Source: an uncultured Kiritimatiellota bacterium | GTDB taxonomy: Bacteria; Verrucomicrobiota; Kiritimatiellia; RFP12; UBA1067 | Assembly: GCA_934635225.1 (NCBI GenBank) | Contig: CAKTYZ010000008.1 | Coordinates: 1-64,000, forward strand | DNA: 64,000 nt | Reading direction: 5' to 3' | In this document: positions 48,994 through 56,296 of the stretch, piece after piece | Numbering within the stretch: position 1 is the stretch's first letter | How the letters are laid out: each line of letters opens with the position of its first letter | The notes under the pieces: generated by a model | Seen by the model: the letters and a program-made list of their open reading frames with translations, nothing else | Database searches by the model: none | Told to the model about the DNA's origin: nothing | Translations under genes and position numbers: made by a program

Positions 48994-50325
48994 ATGAAAA
49001 ACTCAAGAAGGGACTTCCTGAAGGCGTCCGCTGCGTTCGGAGCCTTTAACCTGATTCCGGCGCGCGTCCTCTGGGGCGCCACGGCGCCTTCGAACCAGCT
49101 CACGCGCGCGCTGATCGGCTTCGGCGTGATCGCGCACAGCGAAAACCACCTGCCGTTCAAGGGCTCGCGCCTGATCGGCCTCACGGACTGCTATGCGCCG
49201 CGCGTCGCGGCGGGTCTTGCGGCGGCCGAGAAGGCGGGCTGGGGCAAGGTCAAGGGCTATCGCGACTTCCGCGAGCTTCTGGACGACAAAGACGTTGACA
49301 TCGTCCACATCTGCACGCCGCCGCACTGGCACGGCGTCCAGAGCGCGATGGCCGCAAAGGCCGGCAAGGACATCTGGTGCGAAAAGCCCATGACCCGCAC
49401 GGTCGGCGAGGGCAAGCGCGTGATGGAGCTGGTCAAGGCCAACGGGCGCATGTTCCGCCTCAACACATGGTTTCGCTTCCAGAGCACGTTCTACGGCTTC
49501 GGCACGACGGTCGAGCCGATTCGCCAGATCGTCGAGAACGGTCTCCTCGGCAAGGGTCCCGTCAAGTGCGTCTTCGGCGAGGGGCAGGGCTTCTCGTGGA
49601 AGTTCGGCTGGTCGGGCCGTGTGCAGGACCGCGTGCAGATGATTCCCGAAGGGCTGGATTGGGACATGTGGCTTGGCCCCGCGCCGTGGAAACCCTACAC
49701 GGACCACCGCTTCGGCACGTCCTTCCGCGGCTACTGGGACTATGACTCGGGCGGGCTCGGGGACATGGCGCAGCACTATCTCGACCCGCTTCAGTATCTT
49801 CTCTGCAAGGACGAGACTTCGCCTGTCAAGATTGACTACAAGGGGCTTCCGCAGCACCCGGAGGCCGTCGGCAGCTTCGACCGCTTCACGCTGACCTATG
49901 ACGACGGGACGGAAGTGATTCTTGATGGTGACGTCTCGCTCCGCGACGAGCCGCTTCTCCGTGGCTCGAACGGACTGTGCGTCTACAAGAAGGCGAAAGA
50001 CGGCAAGACGCTCCGCATCAAGGACGCGAACGGCTGGTGGAGCGAGGAGAAGGTCTTGAAGACCCTTGCCGAACTTCCGAAACCCGCGCTGCAGCAGACC
50101 GACTTCATCGACAGCTGCAAGACCCGCAAGCCTTTTGCCCTCAACGAGTCGAACGGCTTCCGCTCGTCGTCCATGTTCAATCTCGCGATTGTCGCGTGGC
50201 GTCTTGGGCGCAGCTTCGAGTTCGATCCCGTCACGCTTCATGCGAAGAACGACGCGGCGGCGGACCGTCTGCTCTATCAGGACGACATGATGCGCGAACC
50301 CTGGCGTACGGAAATGTTCGGGTAA
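48994..50325 (+). CDS. Tat-exported Gfo/Idh/MocA family oxidoreductase
   Basis: A 443-residue protein with a textbook Tat signal (NSRRDFLKASAAFGAF). The Rossmann domain (TRALIGFGVIAHSENHLP, GLTDCYAPRVAAGLAAAEKA) and the catalytic segment VHICTPPHWHGVQSAMAAKA-GKDIWCEKPMT place it in the Gfo/Idh/MocA family, with the EKP lysine conserved. The C-terminal domain begins near residue 150. Family members with a Tat signal oxidise or isomerise sugars, some via a 3-keto intermediate. Coupling to the DUF1080 lipoprotein supports a 3-keto-glycoside route in the periplasm. The exact substrate is unknown. Confidence 0.88.
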   Translation: MKNSRRDFLKASAAFGAFNLIPARVLWGATAPSNQLTRALIGFGVIAHSENHLPFKGSRLIGLTDCYAPRVAAGLAAAEKAGWGKVKGYRDFRELLDDKDVDIVHICTPPHWHGVQSAMAAKAGKDIWCEKPMTRTVGEGKRVMELVKANGRMFRLNTWFRFQSTFYGFGTTVEPIRQIVENGLLGKGPVKCVFGEGQGFSWKFGWSGRVQDRVQMIPEGLDWDMWLGPAPWKPYTDHRFGTSFRGYWDYDSGGLGDMAQHYLDPLQYLLCKDETSPVKIDYKGLPQHPEAVGSFDRFTLTYDDGTEVILDGDVSLRDEPLLRGSNGLCVYKKAKDGKTLRIKDANGWWSEEKVLKTLAELPKPALQQTDFIDSCKTRKPFALNESNGFRSSSMFNLAIVAWRLGRSFEFDPVTLHAKNDAAADRLLYQDDMMREPWRTEMFG

Positions 50326-50359
50326 GAAGGCTGAAGCAAGAAGAAAGGAACGATTGAGG

Positions 50360-50854
50360 ATGAAGAAGAATTCGACTGTCTCTTGTCTCGTGTCCGCCGT
50401 TCTCCTCGGTGTGCTGACCGGGTGTGCGACCGCGCCGAAGTACGGTGCGTTCACGCCGAAGCCCGTGCCACAGCCCGCGAAGGTCGCGTTCGCGGACTAC
50501 GGCAATGCCATGGCCCATTGGGACGGCTACCAGATGGCGTATGAATGGCAGCGGAAGAACCCGACCGCCGTGCGCACGGCGACCGAGCCGAAGGTCCTTG
50601 CGGCCTTTGTCGCGTCGGATGCGGCGGCGGATGCGCTTCTCGCGAAGATCGGCACGTCCTATGACGGCGATCCGCTTGTTCTGACGCAAATCGCCGCAGT
50701 CACGCAGTTCGTGATGTGTCCGAAATGCCCGAAGGCCGCGGCGTATCGCGAGGTCTGGGTCTCGGCCCTTGAACGTCGCCGCGCGACGACGGACGACGGT
50801 TATGTCCGCACGTTCTGCGACCAGCAGTTGCGCCTTTGCGAATATCGCAAGTGA
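50360..50854 (+). CDS. Hypothetical lipoprotein
   Basis: A 164-residue protein with lipoprotein signal ending LLGVLTGCATAP (Cys22). The mature part is helix-rich, with an acidic-aromatic centre (FADYGNAMAHWDGYQMAYEW) and four further cysteines (CPKCP, FCDQQLRLC). No named domain was recognised. The stop overlaps the coaX GTG start, so they are translationally coupled, although a functional link is not evident. Confidence 0.6.
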   Translation: MKKNSTVSCLVSAVLLGVLTGCATAPKYGAFTPKPVPQPAKVAFADYGNAMAHWDGYQMAYEWQRKNPTAVRTATEPKVLAAFVASDAAADALLAKIGTSYDGDPLVLTQIAAVTQFVMCPKCPKAAAYREVWVSALERRRATTDDGYVRTFCDQQLRLCEYRK

Positions 50855-51648
50855 GACTGCTCGTCATCGACGTCGGAAACACCTCCACGGCCGTGGGTCT
50901 TTGGACCAACGGCCGTGTGAGTCATGTCGCCCATTACGATGAGGGCGTGACGGACTTGGAGAGCCTGACACGAAAGAAGGGGGTCGGACTTGGCTCTTTG
51001 GACGGGATTGCGTATGTTTCCGTCGTTCCCTCACGGGATGCGGGATGGAGACGTTCGGTAACGGCGTGCGGACTTCCGTTCCATCGGCTTTCCTGTCGCG
51101 ATTTCCAGTCTCCCGACCGTTCGTCTGCGCATTCGGACGTCTCCCCTCTTACCCTCGATTATCCCCATCCCGAGACAATCGGCGCGGATCGCCTGGCGGA
51201 CGCGGCGGGAGCCGTCTCGCGCTACGGCGCACCGGTCTTGGTGATGGACTTCGGCACGGCGCTCACGGCGGCGGTAGTCACGGAAGATCGTGTCTGGCGT
51301 GGCGGCGTGATTGCGCCGGGCTTTCCGCTCATGCGCGACTACCTCTTCGAACGGACGGCGAAGTTGCCGCGCATGGAACTCGGGCGTGGTCGTGCGCCCA
51401 AGATCGGACGCTCGACCGAAGAGGCCATGCGTTTCGGTGCGCTTGTCGGCTATCGCGGCATGGTGCGCGAGATCGTCACGACCCTGCGGCAGAATTTCCG
51501 AGAGGATTTCAAGTTGGTGGCGACCGGCGGCTTCGCCCGCTGGGCGCTTAAGGACCTTGACCTTCCCTTCGTCATTGACCCCACGCTTACGCTTTACGGA
51601 GCTGGCTTGGTCTGCGCAGGGGCGACGCGGCGAGAGAAGTTCAGGTGA
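50851..51648 (+). CDS. coaX: Type III pantothenate kinase
   Basis: A GTG start overlaps the previous stop (GTGA) and gives 265 residues. CoaX phosphorylates pantothenate in coenzyme A synthesis without feedback inhibition. The ASKHA-fold motifs are present: LLVIDVGNTSTAVGLW (phosphate 1), the PETIGADRLADAAGA segment, VLVMDFGTALTAAVV and GGVIAPGF, TEEAMRFGALVGYRGMV, and LVATGGFARW. The 3' end overlaps the convergent regulator gene by 8 bases. Confidence 0.93.
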   Translation: MRLLVIDVGNTSTAVGLWTNGRVSHVAHYDEGVTDLESLTRKKGVGLGSLDGIAYVSVVPSRDAGWRRSVTACGLPFHRLSCRDFQSPDRSSAHSDVSPLTLDYPHPETIGADRLADAAGAVSRYGAPVLVMDFGTALTAAVVTEDRVWRGGVIAPGFPLMRDYLFERTAKLPRMELGRGRAPKIGRSTEEAMRFGALVGYRGMVREIVTTLRQNFREDFKLVATGGFARWALKDLDLPFVIDPTLTLYGAGLVCAGATRREKFR

Positions 51649-52819
51649 GCCTGCGCCGCTGTGGCATGGACGCGGATTCTGTCGCGCGCCAGGCGCTCAT
51701 CGTCTGGCCTGTCGCCTGGCGAAAGAATTTGCGCAGCGAGTTCGGGTTCGCGAAGCCGCAGAAGTCGGAGATTGACTTGAGTTGCTGGTTCGGGTCGCGC
51801 AGAAGGTCTTGCACGCGTTCCAGCCGGATGGCGTGGATCATCTCCAGGATCGAACGCCCCGTCGCCCGCCTGAATCGGATGTCTGCGAACCGCCGCGAAC
51901 ACGGGAAGTGCGCGGCGACCTCCTGAGCAGTGAGACCGTTGCAGGCCTCGGCCCGGATGAGGTCCAGTGCGGTGGCGACGGTCTTGTCCGTCTGGAAGAG
52001 GACGCGCGTCGAGGCGCGGCGCACGACCCGAAGCGGCCCGAATGTCCGTAGGTGCGGCCCCCGGTACTTTCCCTTTGCACGGACGCACGCGAGCAGCATG
52101 AGCGCAGCGAGGTTGCCGCCTCGCCGGAAGTCCGGCTCGATGGACGTGAGCGGCGGATGCGTCTTCTCGCAGATTGGCTCGTAGTTGTCGATTCCGAGGA
52201 CGGCGAGGTCTTCGGGCACGCGCAGTCCGACAAAGGTCGCCGCCGTAAGTGTTTCGGACGCCATCTTGTCGTTGGCCGCGAAGACGGCTGCAGGGCGGGG
52301 CAGCGCGGCGAGAAATGCGCGCAGTCGCTTCTGCCGTGCCGTCGGTTCGTGCGCCCGGTCGAAGCGCAGAACGCGGCACGCCTTGCCGTTCAGTTCCAGC
52401 GCATGGCGGAAACTCTCCTCGCGTTCGTCGCTCCAGAACCGTCGCTCGAACGACGGCACGAAGGCAAAGTTCCCGTAGCCCGTGAGCAGCAGTTCCTTCG
52501 CGGCGAGCTGTGCCGTGGCGGCCTGGTCGTGGAAGACCGCGAACGCGTCGTCGGGCAGCGTCGAGGGGCTGTGGTTGAAGAAGACGGTTGGCACGCCCGA
52601 GAAGAGCTTCACGTCGATGTCGCTGTAGTCGCCGCCGCATTCGACGATCGTGCCGTCGGGCGACCAGAAGTCGATGAGCGAGCGGAACTCGGCCCGCGTC
52701 GGGAGCGCGTCAAGAACCTGCACGTGATAGCCGACCTTTTCCGCGATCTCCTGCACGCCGATGAACTTGCCAGGCGTGCTCGTGCGCGTTTTGGGCTGGA
52801 AGTAGAGAATGACGTTCAT
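51641..52819 (-). CDS. AraC/XylR-type transcriptional regulator of the hexuronate operon
   Basis: A 392-residue regulator starting at the ATG complement at 52817-52819 (MNVILYFQPK). Residues ~1-270 form a LacI/periplasmic-binding-like sensor (SLIDFWSPDGTIVECGGDYS, AVFAANDKMASETLTAATF, LAVLGIDNYEPICEKTHPPL), and the C-terminal ~100 residues form an AraC HTH (TAQEVAAHFPCSRRFADIRF, GRSILEMIHAIRLERVQDLL, ISDFCGFANPNSLRKFFRQ). XylR of E. coli has this order and binds its sugar directly. It is divergent from the symporter-uxaC-uxuB operon, with both -10 boxes in the 94-base gap, so it most likely activates that operon in response to a uronate. Confidence 0.85.
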   Translation of the reverse strand: MNVILYFQPKTRTSTPGKFIGVQEIAEKVGYHVQVLDALPTRAEFRSLIDFWSPDGTIVECGGDYSDIDVKLFSGVPTVFFNHSPSTLPDDAFAVFHDQAATAQLAAKELLLTGYGNFAFVPSFERRFWSDEREESFRHALELNGKACRVLRFDRAHEPTARQKRLRAFLAALPRPAAVFAANDKMASETLTAATFVGLRVPEDLAVLGIDNYEPICEKTHPPLTSIEPDFRRGGNLAALMLLACVRAKGKYRGPHLRTFGPLRVVRRASTRVLFQTDKTVATALDLIRAEACNGLTAQEVAAHFPCSRRFADIRFRRATGRSILEMIHAIRLERVQDLLRDPNQQLKSISDFCGFANPNSLRKFFRQATGQTMSAWRATESASMPQRRRLT

Positions 52820-52829
52820 CTTGACGCGC

Positions 52830-52835
52830 AGTATA
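52830..52835 (-). promoter_or_regulatory. Extended -10 box TGCTATACT for the AraC/XylR regulator
   Basis: On the - strand TGCTATACT is followed by GCGCGTCAAG and the regulator ATG, 10 bases after the box, with no ribosome-binding site. Confidence 0.6.
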
Positions 52836-52900
52836 GCAGATTCTCGAATGGGATGCAAATCGGCTTCTGAAATGGAATCCTCTGCGGAGAGACTTTTTGC

Positions 52901-52906
52901 TATACT
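52901..52906 (+). promoter_or_regulatory. Extended -10 box TGCTATACT for the hexuronate operon
   Basis: TTTTTGCTATACTATGCGCC leads straight into the ATG at 52914. The region 52836-52897 between this and the divergent box is where the AraC-type regulator would be expected to bind. No clear repeat was identified in it. Confidence 0.65.
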
Positions 52907-52913
52907 ATGCGCC

Positions 52914-54389
52914 ATGAACCACGCGATGCCATTGAAGGGTCTCGACTTCGCCGTCATCGCCGCGTATTTCGCGGTGACGCTGGCGGCTGGCCTCTTCATG
53001 GGCAAGTTCGTGAAAAACGCGAAGGACTTTTTCTCCGGCGGCAAGCGCGTCCCCTGGTGGATGGGCGCCGTGAGCGCCTACATGGCGATGATCTCGTGCT
53101 TCGTCTTCATCGCCTACGCGCAGATCGGCTATGAGGACGGGCTGGTCGGCGTGACGGTCTTCTGGTCAACGGCCGTGGCGATCGTCCTCGGCACATTCGT
53201 CTTCGCGCGCCGCTGGCAGCGGGCGAACGTCGCGACGCCGGTCGAGTACCTGGAGCGGCGGTATGGCCCGGGCGTGCGGCAGGTCGTCTCGTGGTGCGGC
53301 GTCGGCTTCCGCATCCTCAATAATACCGTTCGCCTCTACACGCTCGGCATCATCGCCTCGCAGTTTCTCGGCATCTCCCTCGCGCGCGGTATCTGGCTCG
53401 GCGTGGCGGTCGTCCTCGTCTACTCCTGCACGGGCGGGATGTGGAGCGTTCTCGTGACGGATCTCATCCAGTGCGTCGTGCTGCTCGGCTTTTCTCTCGC
53501 GGTCGTGCCGCTGGCGCTGCACGCGGTCGGTGGCCTCGGCGCGCTGCACGCGGCCCTGCCCGACCACTTCTCGTTCTTCCAGGGACATCGCGGCACGTGG
53601 ACGTTCCTCGCGGCTTACTACCTCATCGTCTTCATCAAGTACAATGGCGAGTGGAGCTTCATCCAGCGGCTGACGAGCGTCCCGAACGAGCGCGACGCGG
53701 TGAAGATGGGTCTTCTGACGGCGGCGATCTTCCTCGTATTCCCTGTCGTCGCGGTGTTGTCGGCGATTGCCGCGCGTGCCTATCTGCCCGACTTGCCGCC
53801 GGAGTTGCACGAGCGCTGCTACATCGAGATGTGCATCCGTCTGTTGCCTCCGGGTGCGCTCGGCCTCATGGTGTCTGCGATGCTCTCGGCATCGCTCTCG
53901 ACGCTCGCGAGCGAGTTCAACGTTACCGCGAACGTCCTCACGACGGACATCTACCAGCGGCTGTTCCGTCCGCAAGCCGGCGAACGCGAACTCCTCTTGG
54001 TCGCGCGCGTCGGCACGCTCGCCCTCGCGTCGGCGATTGCCGTCGGCGCGCTCTTCGTGGCGGGCTTGGGCGGCGCGTTCGAGGCGAACAAGCTGCTGAT
54101 GGCGCTCTTCGGCGTGCCAATCGTCATTCCGTCCGTTTTCGGCATCCTCTGGCGGCGTCCGAACACGGCGGGCGTCTACCTCTGTCTTGCGCTCGGCATC
54201 TCGTCGGGGCTTCTGCTCAAGCTCTTCTGGACGGACCTGTCGTGGGAGGTCGGCGCGTTCCTGCAAGTCGGCGTCTCGCTTGTGGGCTATGGCTTCGGCG
54301 TGCTGTTCCGGACGTCCGCACGTGAGGCGACGACGAAGGAGAGGCTGTTCCGTCAGTTGAGCGGAGCGGAGAAAGGGTCGAAGGCATGA
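52914..54389 (+). CDS. Sodium:solute symporter (SSS family), probable hexuronate importer
   Basis: A 491-residue membrane protein with about 13 hydrophobic helices. SSS features: DFFSGGKRVPWWMGAVSAYM after the first helix, the ATPVEYLERRYGPGVRQ segment, LVYSCTGGMWSVLVTDLIQC, and LGLMVSAMLSASLSTLASEFN, the Na-site helix. The cytoplasmic C-terminus has REATTKERLFRQLS. The substrate is inferred from the coupled downstream genes, a uronate isomerase and a mannonate oxidoreductase. It is the first gene of the operon, which begins at the promoter 7 bases before its ATG. Confidence 0.88.
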   Translation: MNHAMPLKGLDFAVIAAYFAVTLAAGLFMGKFVKNAKDFFSGGKRVPWWMGAVSAYMAMISCFVFIAYAQIGYEDGLVGVTVFWSTAVAIVLGTFVFARRWQRANVATPVEYLERRYGPGVRQVVSWCGVGFRILNNTVRLYTLGIIASQFLGISLARGIWLGVAVVLVYSCTGGMWSVLVTDLIQCVVLLGFSLAVVPLALHAVGGLGALHAALPDHFSFFQGHRGTWTFLAAYYLIVFIKYNGEWSFIQRLTSVPNERDAVKMGLLTAAIFLVFPVVAVLSAIAARAYLPDLPPELHERCYIEMCIRLLPPGALGLMVSAMLSASLSTLASEFNVTANVLTTDIYQRLFRPQAGERELLLVARVGTLALASAIAVGALFVAGLGGAFEANKLLMALFGVPIVIPSVFGILWRRPNTAGVYLCLALGISSGLLLKLFWTDLSWEVGAFLQVGVSLVGYGFGVLFRTSAREATTKERLFRQLSGAEKGSKA

Positions 54390-55450
54390 AAACGTTTGAC
54401 GAACTCTATGCGGTCGTGAAGGACCTGCCGATCATCGACTGGCATAACCACCTCGACAGGGATGCGCTCGCGGCGAATCGCCCACTTGGCTCACTCTACG
54501 AGGTCTGGGTCAAGGCCGACCCCTACAAGCATCGCGCGATGCGCATCTGCGGCGAGTTGGAGCGCCTGATTACGGGCGACGCGCCGGAGGCGGAGAAGTG
54601 GGCGGCGTGGACGCGCACGCTCTCGAAGCTCGTCGGCAATCCGCTCTTCGCGTGGGCGCAGCTGGAGATGCGGTTCCTTGGCCTTGACGGTCGCGAAAAC
54701 GTCTCGCTTGCCGACTGGACGCCTCAGAAACTGTTGCGGGCGTTTCGCGTCGAATACTGCGACCCCGGCTATCGGCTCTCGCTCGGCGATGCGCTTGACG
54801 CGGAACAGGTGGACGCCGTGTCGCGGCACGGCGGGCGGGTGATAGACGTATCGATCGACGACGTGTCACGTGCACGAACGGAGGACCTGCTCGCGGTCGG
54901 GCGCATTGCCGTTGCGCACGGTTGGACGATGTTGCTGCACCTTGGCGCCTTGCGCGAGACTTCAACGAGACTTCGTGCGCTGGCCGGCCCGACGGGCGGC
55001 TTCGCGGGCATGCGCGCACCCGTCGATCCGGCTGCCGTCGCCGCGCTTCTGAACGCGTTGGAGGAACACGGTGCGCTGCCGCGCACGATTCTCCTTTCGC
55101 TCAACCCGGAGGCGCACGCCGCGCTCGCCGTGCTGGCGGGCTCGTTCGTCGGCGCGGGCGTGCCGGGCAAGGTTCAGCTCGGACCGGCCTGGTGGTGGTG
55201 CGACCACGAGGAAGGCATCCGCGACGTTCTGGAGAAGAACGCGGCCTATGGCGTTCTTTCGAGCTTCGTCGGCATGACGACGGACTCGCGTTCGCTTCTC
55301 TCGTTTGTGCGACATGACTATTTCCGTCGCGTCCTCTGCCGCTGGATGTCGGAGAAAATCGCGGTTGGCTCGTTCCCGGACGAAGACTCGTTGATTCGTC
55401 CGCTCTTGGAAAACATCTGCTATCGAAACGCAAAGGAGATGGTCTCATGA
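54386..55450 (+). CDS. uxaC: Uronate isomerase UxaC-like, internally shortened
   Basis: The ATG overlaps the symporter stop. The 354 residues match UxaC at both ends: IIDWHNHLDRDALA (metal-binding H-x-H at residues 20 and 22), YKHRAMRICGELERLITGDA, LVGNPLFAWAQLEM, LLHLGALRET, QLGPAWWWCDHEEG, FVGMTTDSRSLLSFVRHDYF and ENICYRNAKEM. UxaC is normally ~470 residues; about 110 central ones, including the TDDP segment, are missing. UxaC converts glucuronate to fructuronate and galacturonate to tagaturonate. Flanking genes support that role, but the gap leaves activity open. Confidence 0.85.
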   Translation: MKTFDELYAVVKDLPIIDWHNHLDRDALAANRPLGSLYEVWVKADPYKHRAMRICGELERLITGDAPEAEKWAAWTRTLSKLVGNPLFAWAQLEMRFLGLDGRENVSLADWTPQKLLRAFRVEYCDPGYRLSLGDALDAEQVDAVSRHGGRVIDVSIDDVSRARTEDLLAVGRIAVAHGWTMLLHLGALRETSTRLRALAGPTGGFAGMRAPVDPAAVAALLNALEEHGALPRTILLSLNPEAHAALAVLAGSFVGAGVPGKVQLGPAWWWCDHEEGIRDVLEKNAAYGVLSSFVGMTTDSRSLLSFVRHDYFRRVLCRWMSEKIAVGSFPDEDSLIRPLLENICYRNAKEMVS

Positions 55451-56295
55451 CCTACTGTACAGACAAAGTGGCGGTCGTCACGGGCGCGGGCGGAACGCTC
55501 TGCCGCGCGATCGCAATTGACCTCGCGCGTTCGGGCGCGAAAGTCGTGTTGATCGGGCGCACCGTGTCCAAGCTGGAGGCGACGGCCGCCGAGATCGCGG
55601 CGTTCAGGGGCGTCTGCCGCATCGAGTCGGGCGATGTCACGGATGAGGCGGCGATGCGGGCGATCGCCGACCGTGTGGCGGCGGAGTGGGGTTCATGCCG
55701 CTTCCTCGTCAACGGCGCGGGCGGCAACAACGTCAAGGCGATGCCGACGCGCCTTCGGTTCAGCGCGGCTGACCTTGAACCGACGAAGGACTTTGCGAAG
55801 GATCGCGGATTCTGGGACATCGACCTCGCGGCGTTCAGGTCTGTCCTGGAGATCAACACGCTCGGCACGGTCATTCCGTCCAAGGTCTTCGGACTTCAGA
55901 TGGCGAAGGCGGGTGGCGGCGCGATCCTCAACTTCGGCTCGATGAATACGTATCGCCCGCTGACGCGCGTCGCGCCGTATGCGATGAGCAAGGCGGCGAT
56001 CGCGAACTGGACGATGTTCTTTGCGCAATACATGGCCCCGGCGAAGGTGCGCGTCAACGCCGTCGCGCCGGGCTTCTTCGTGAACGAGCGCTCGCGCCAG
56101 TACCTGATGACGCCGGACGGCGGATTGTCCGCGCGCGGCGAGCAGGTCATGGCCCACTCGTGCATCAAGCGCTTCGGTACGGCTGATGAGTTGCTCGGTT
56201 GCGTGAACTGGCTTTTGGATGACGAGAAGGCGGGCTTCGTCACGGGCATCACCGTGCCCGTCGACGGCGGCTTCCTCGCCAACGCGGGAGTATAA
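55447..56295 (+). CDS. SDR-family D-mannonate oxidoreductase (fructuronate reductase)
   Basis: A 282-residue short-chain dehydrogenase: VAVVTGAGGTLCRAIAIDLA (cofactor motif), VNGAGGNN, GGAILNFGSMN with the catalytic Ser region, and PYAMSKAAIANW with the Y-x-x-x-K pair. The insert KAMPTRLRFSAADLEPTKDF and the length match the SDR-type mannonate/fructuronate oxidoreductase that replaces UxuB in several anaerobes. It would reduce fructuronate from UxaC to mannonate. It is coupled to uxaC by an ATGA overlap. A mannonate dehydratase would be expected next but is absent. Confidence 0.82.
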   Translation: MTYCTDKVAVVTGAGGTLCRAIAIDLARSGAKVVLIGRTVSKLEATAAEIAAFRGVCRIESGDVTDEAAMRAIADRVAAEWGSCRFLVNGAGGNNVKAMPTRLRFSAADLEPTKDFAKDRGFWDIDLAAFRSVLEINTLGTVIPSKVFGLQMAKAGGGAILNFGSMNTYRPLTRVAPYAMSKAAIANWTMFFAQYMAPAKVRVNAVAPGFFVNERSRQYLMTPDGGLSARGEQVMAHSCIKRFGTADELLGCVNWLLDDEKAGFVTGITVPVDGGFLANAGV

Positions 56296-56296
56296 A

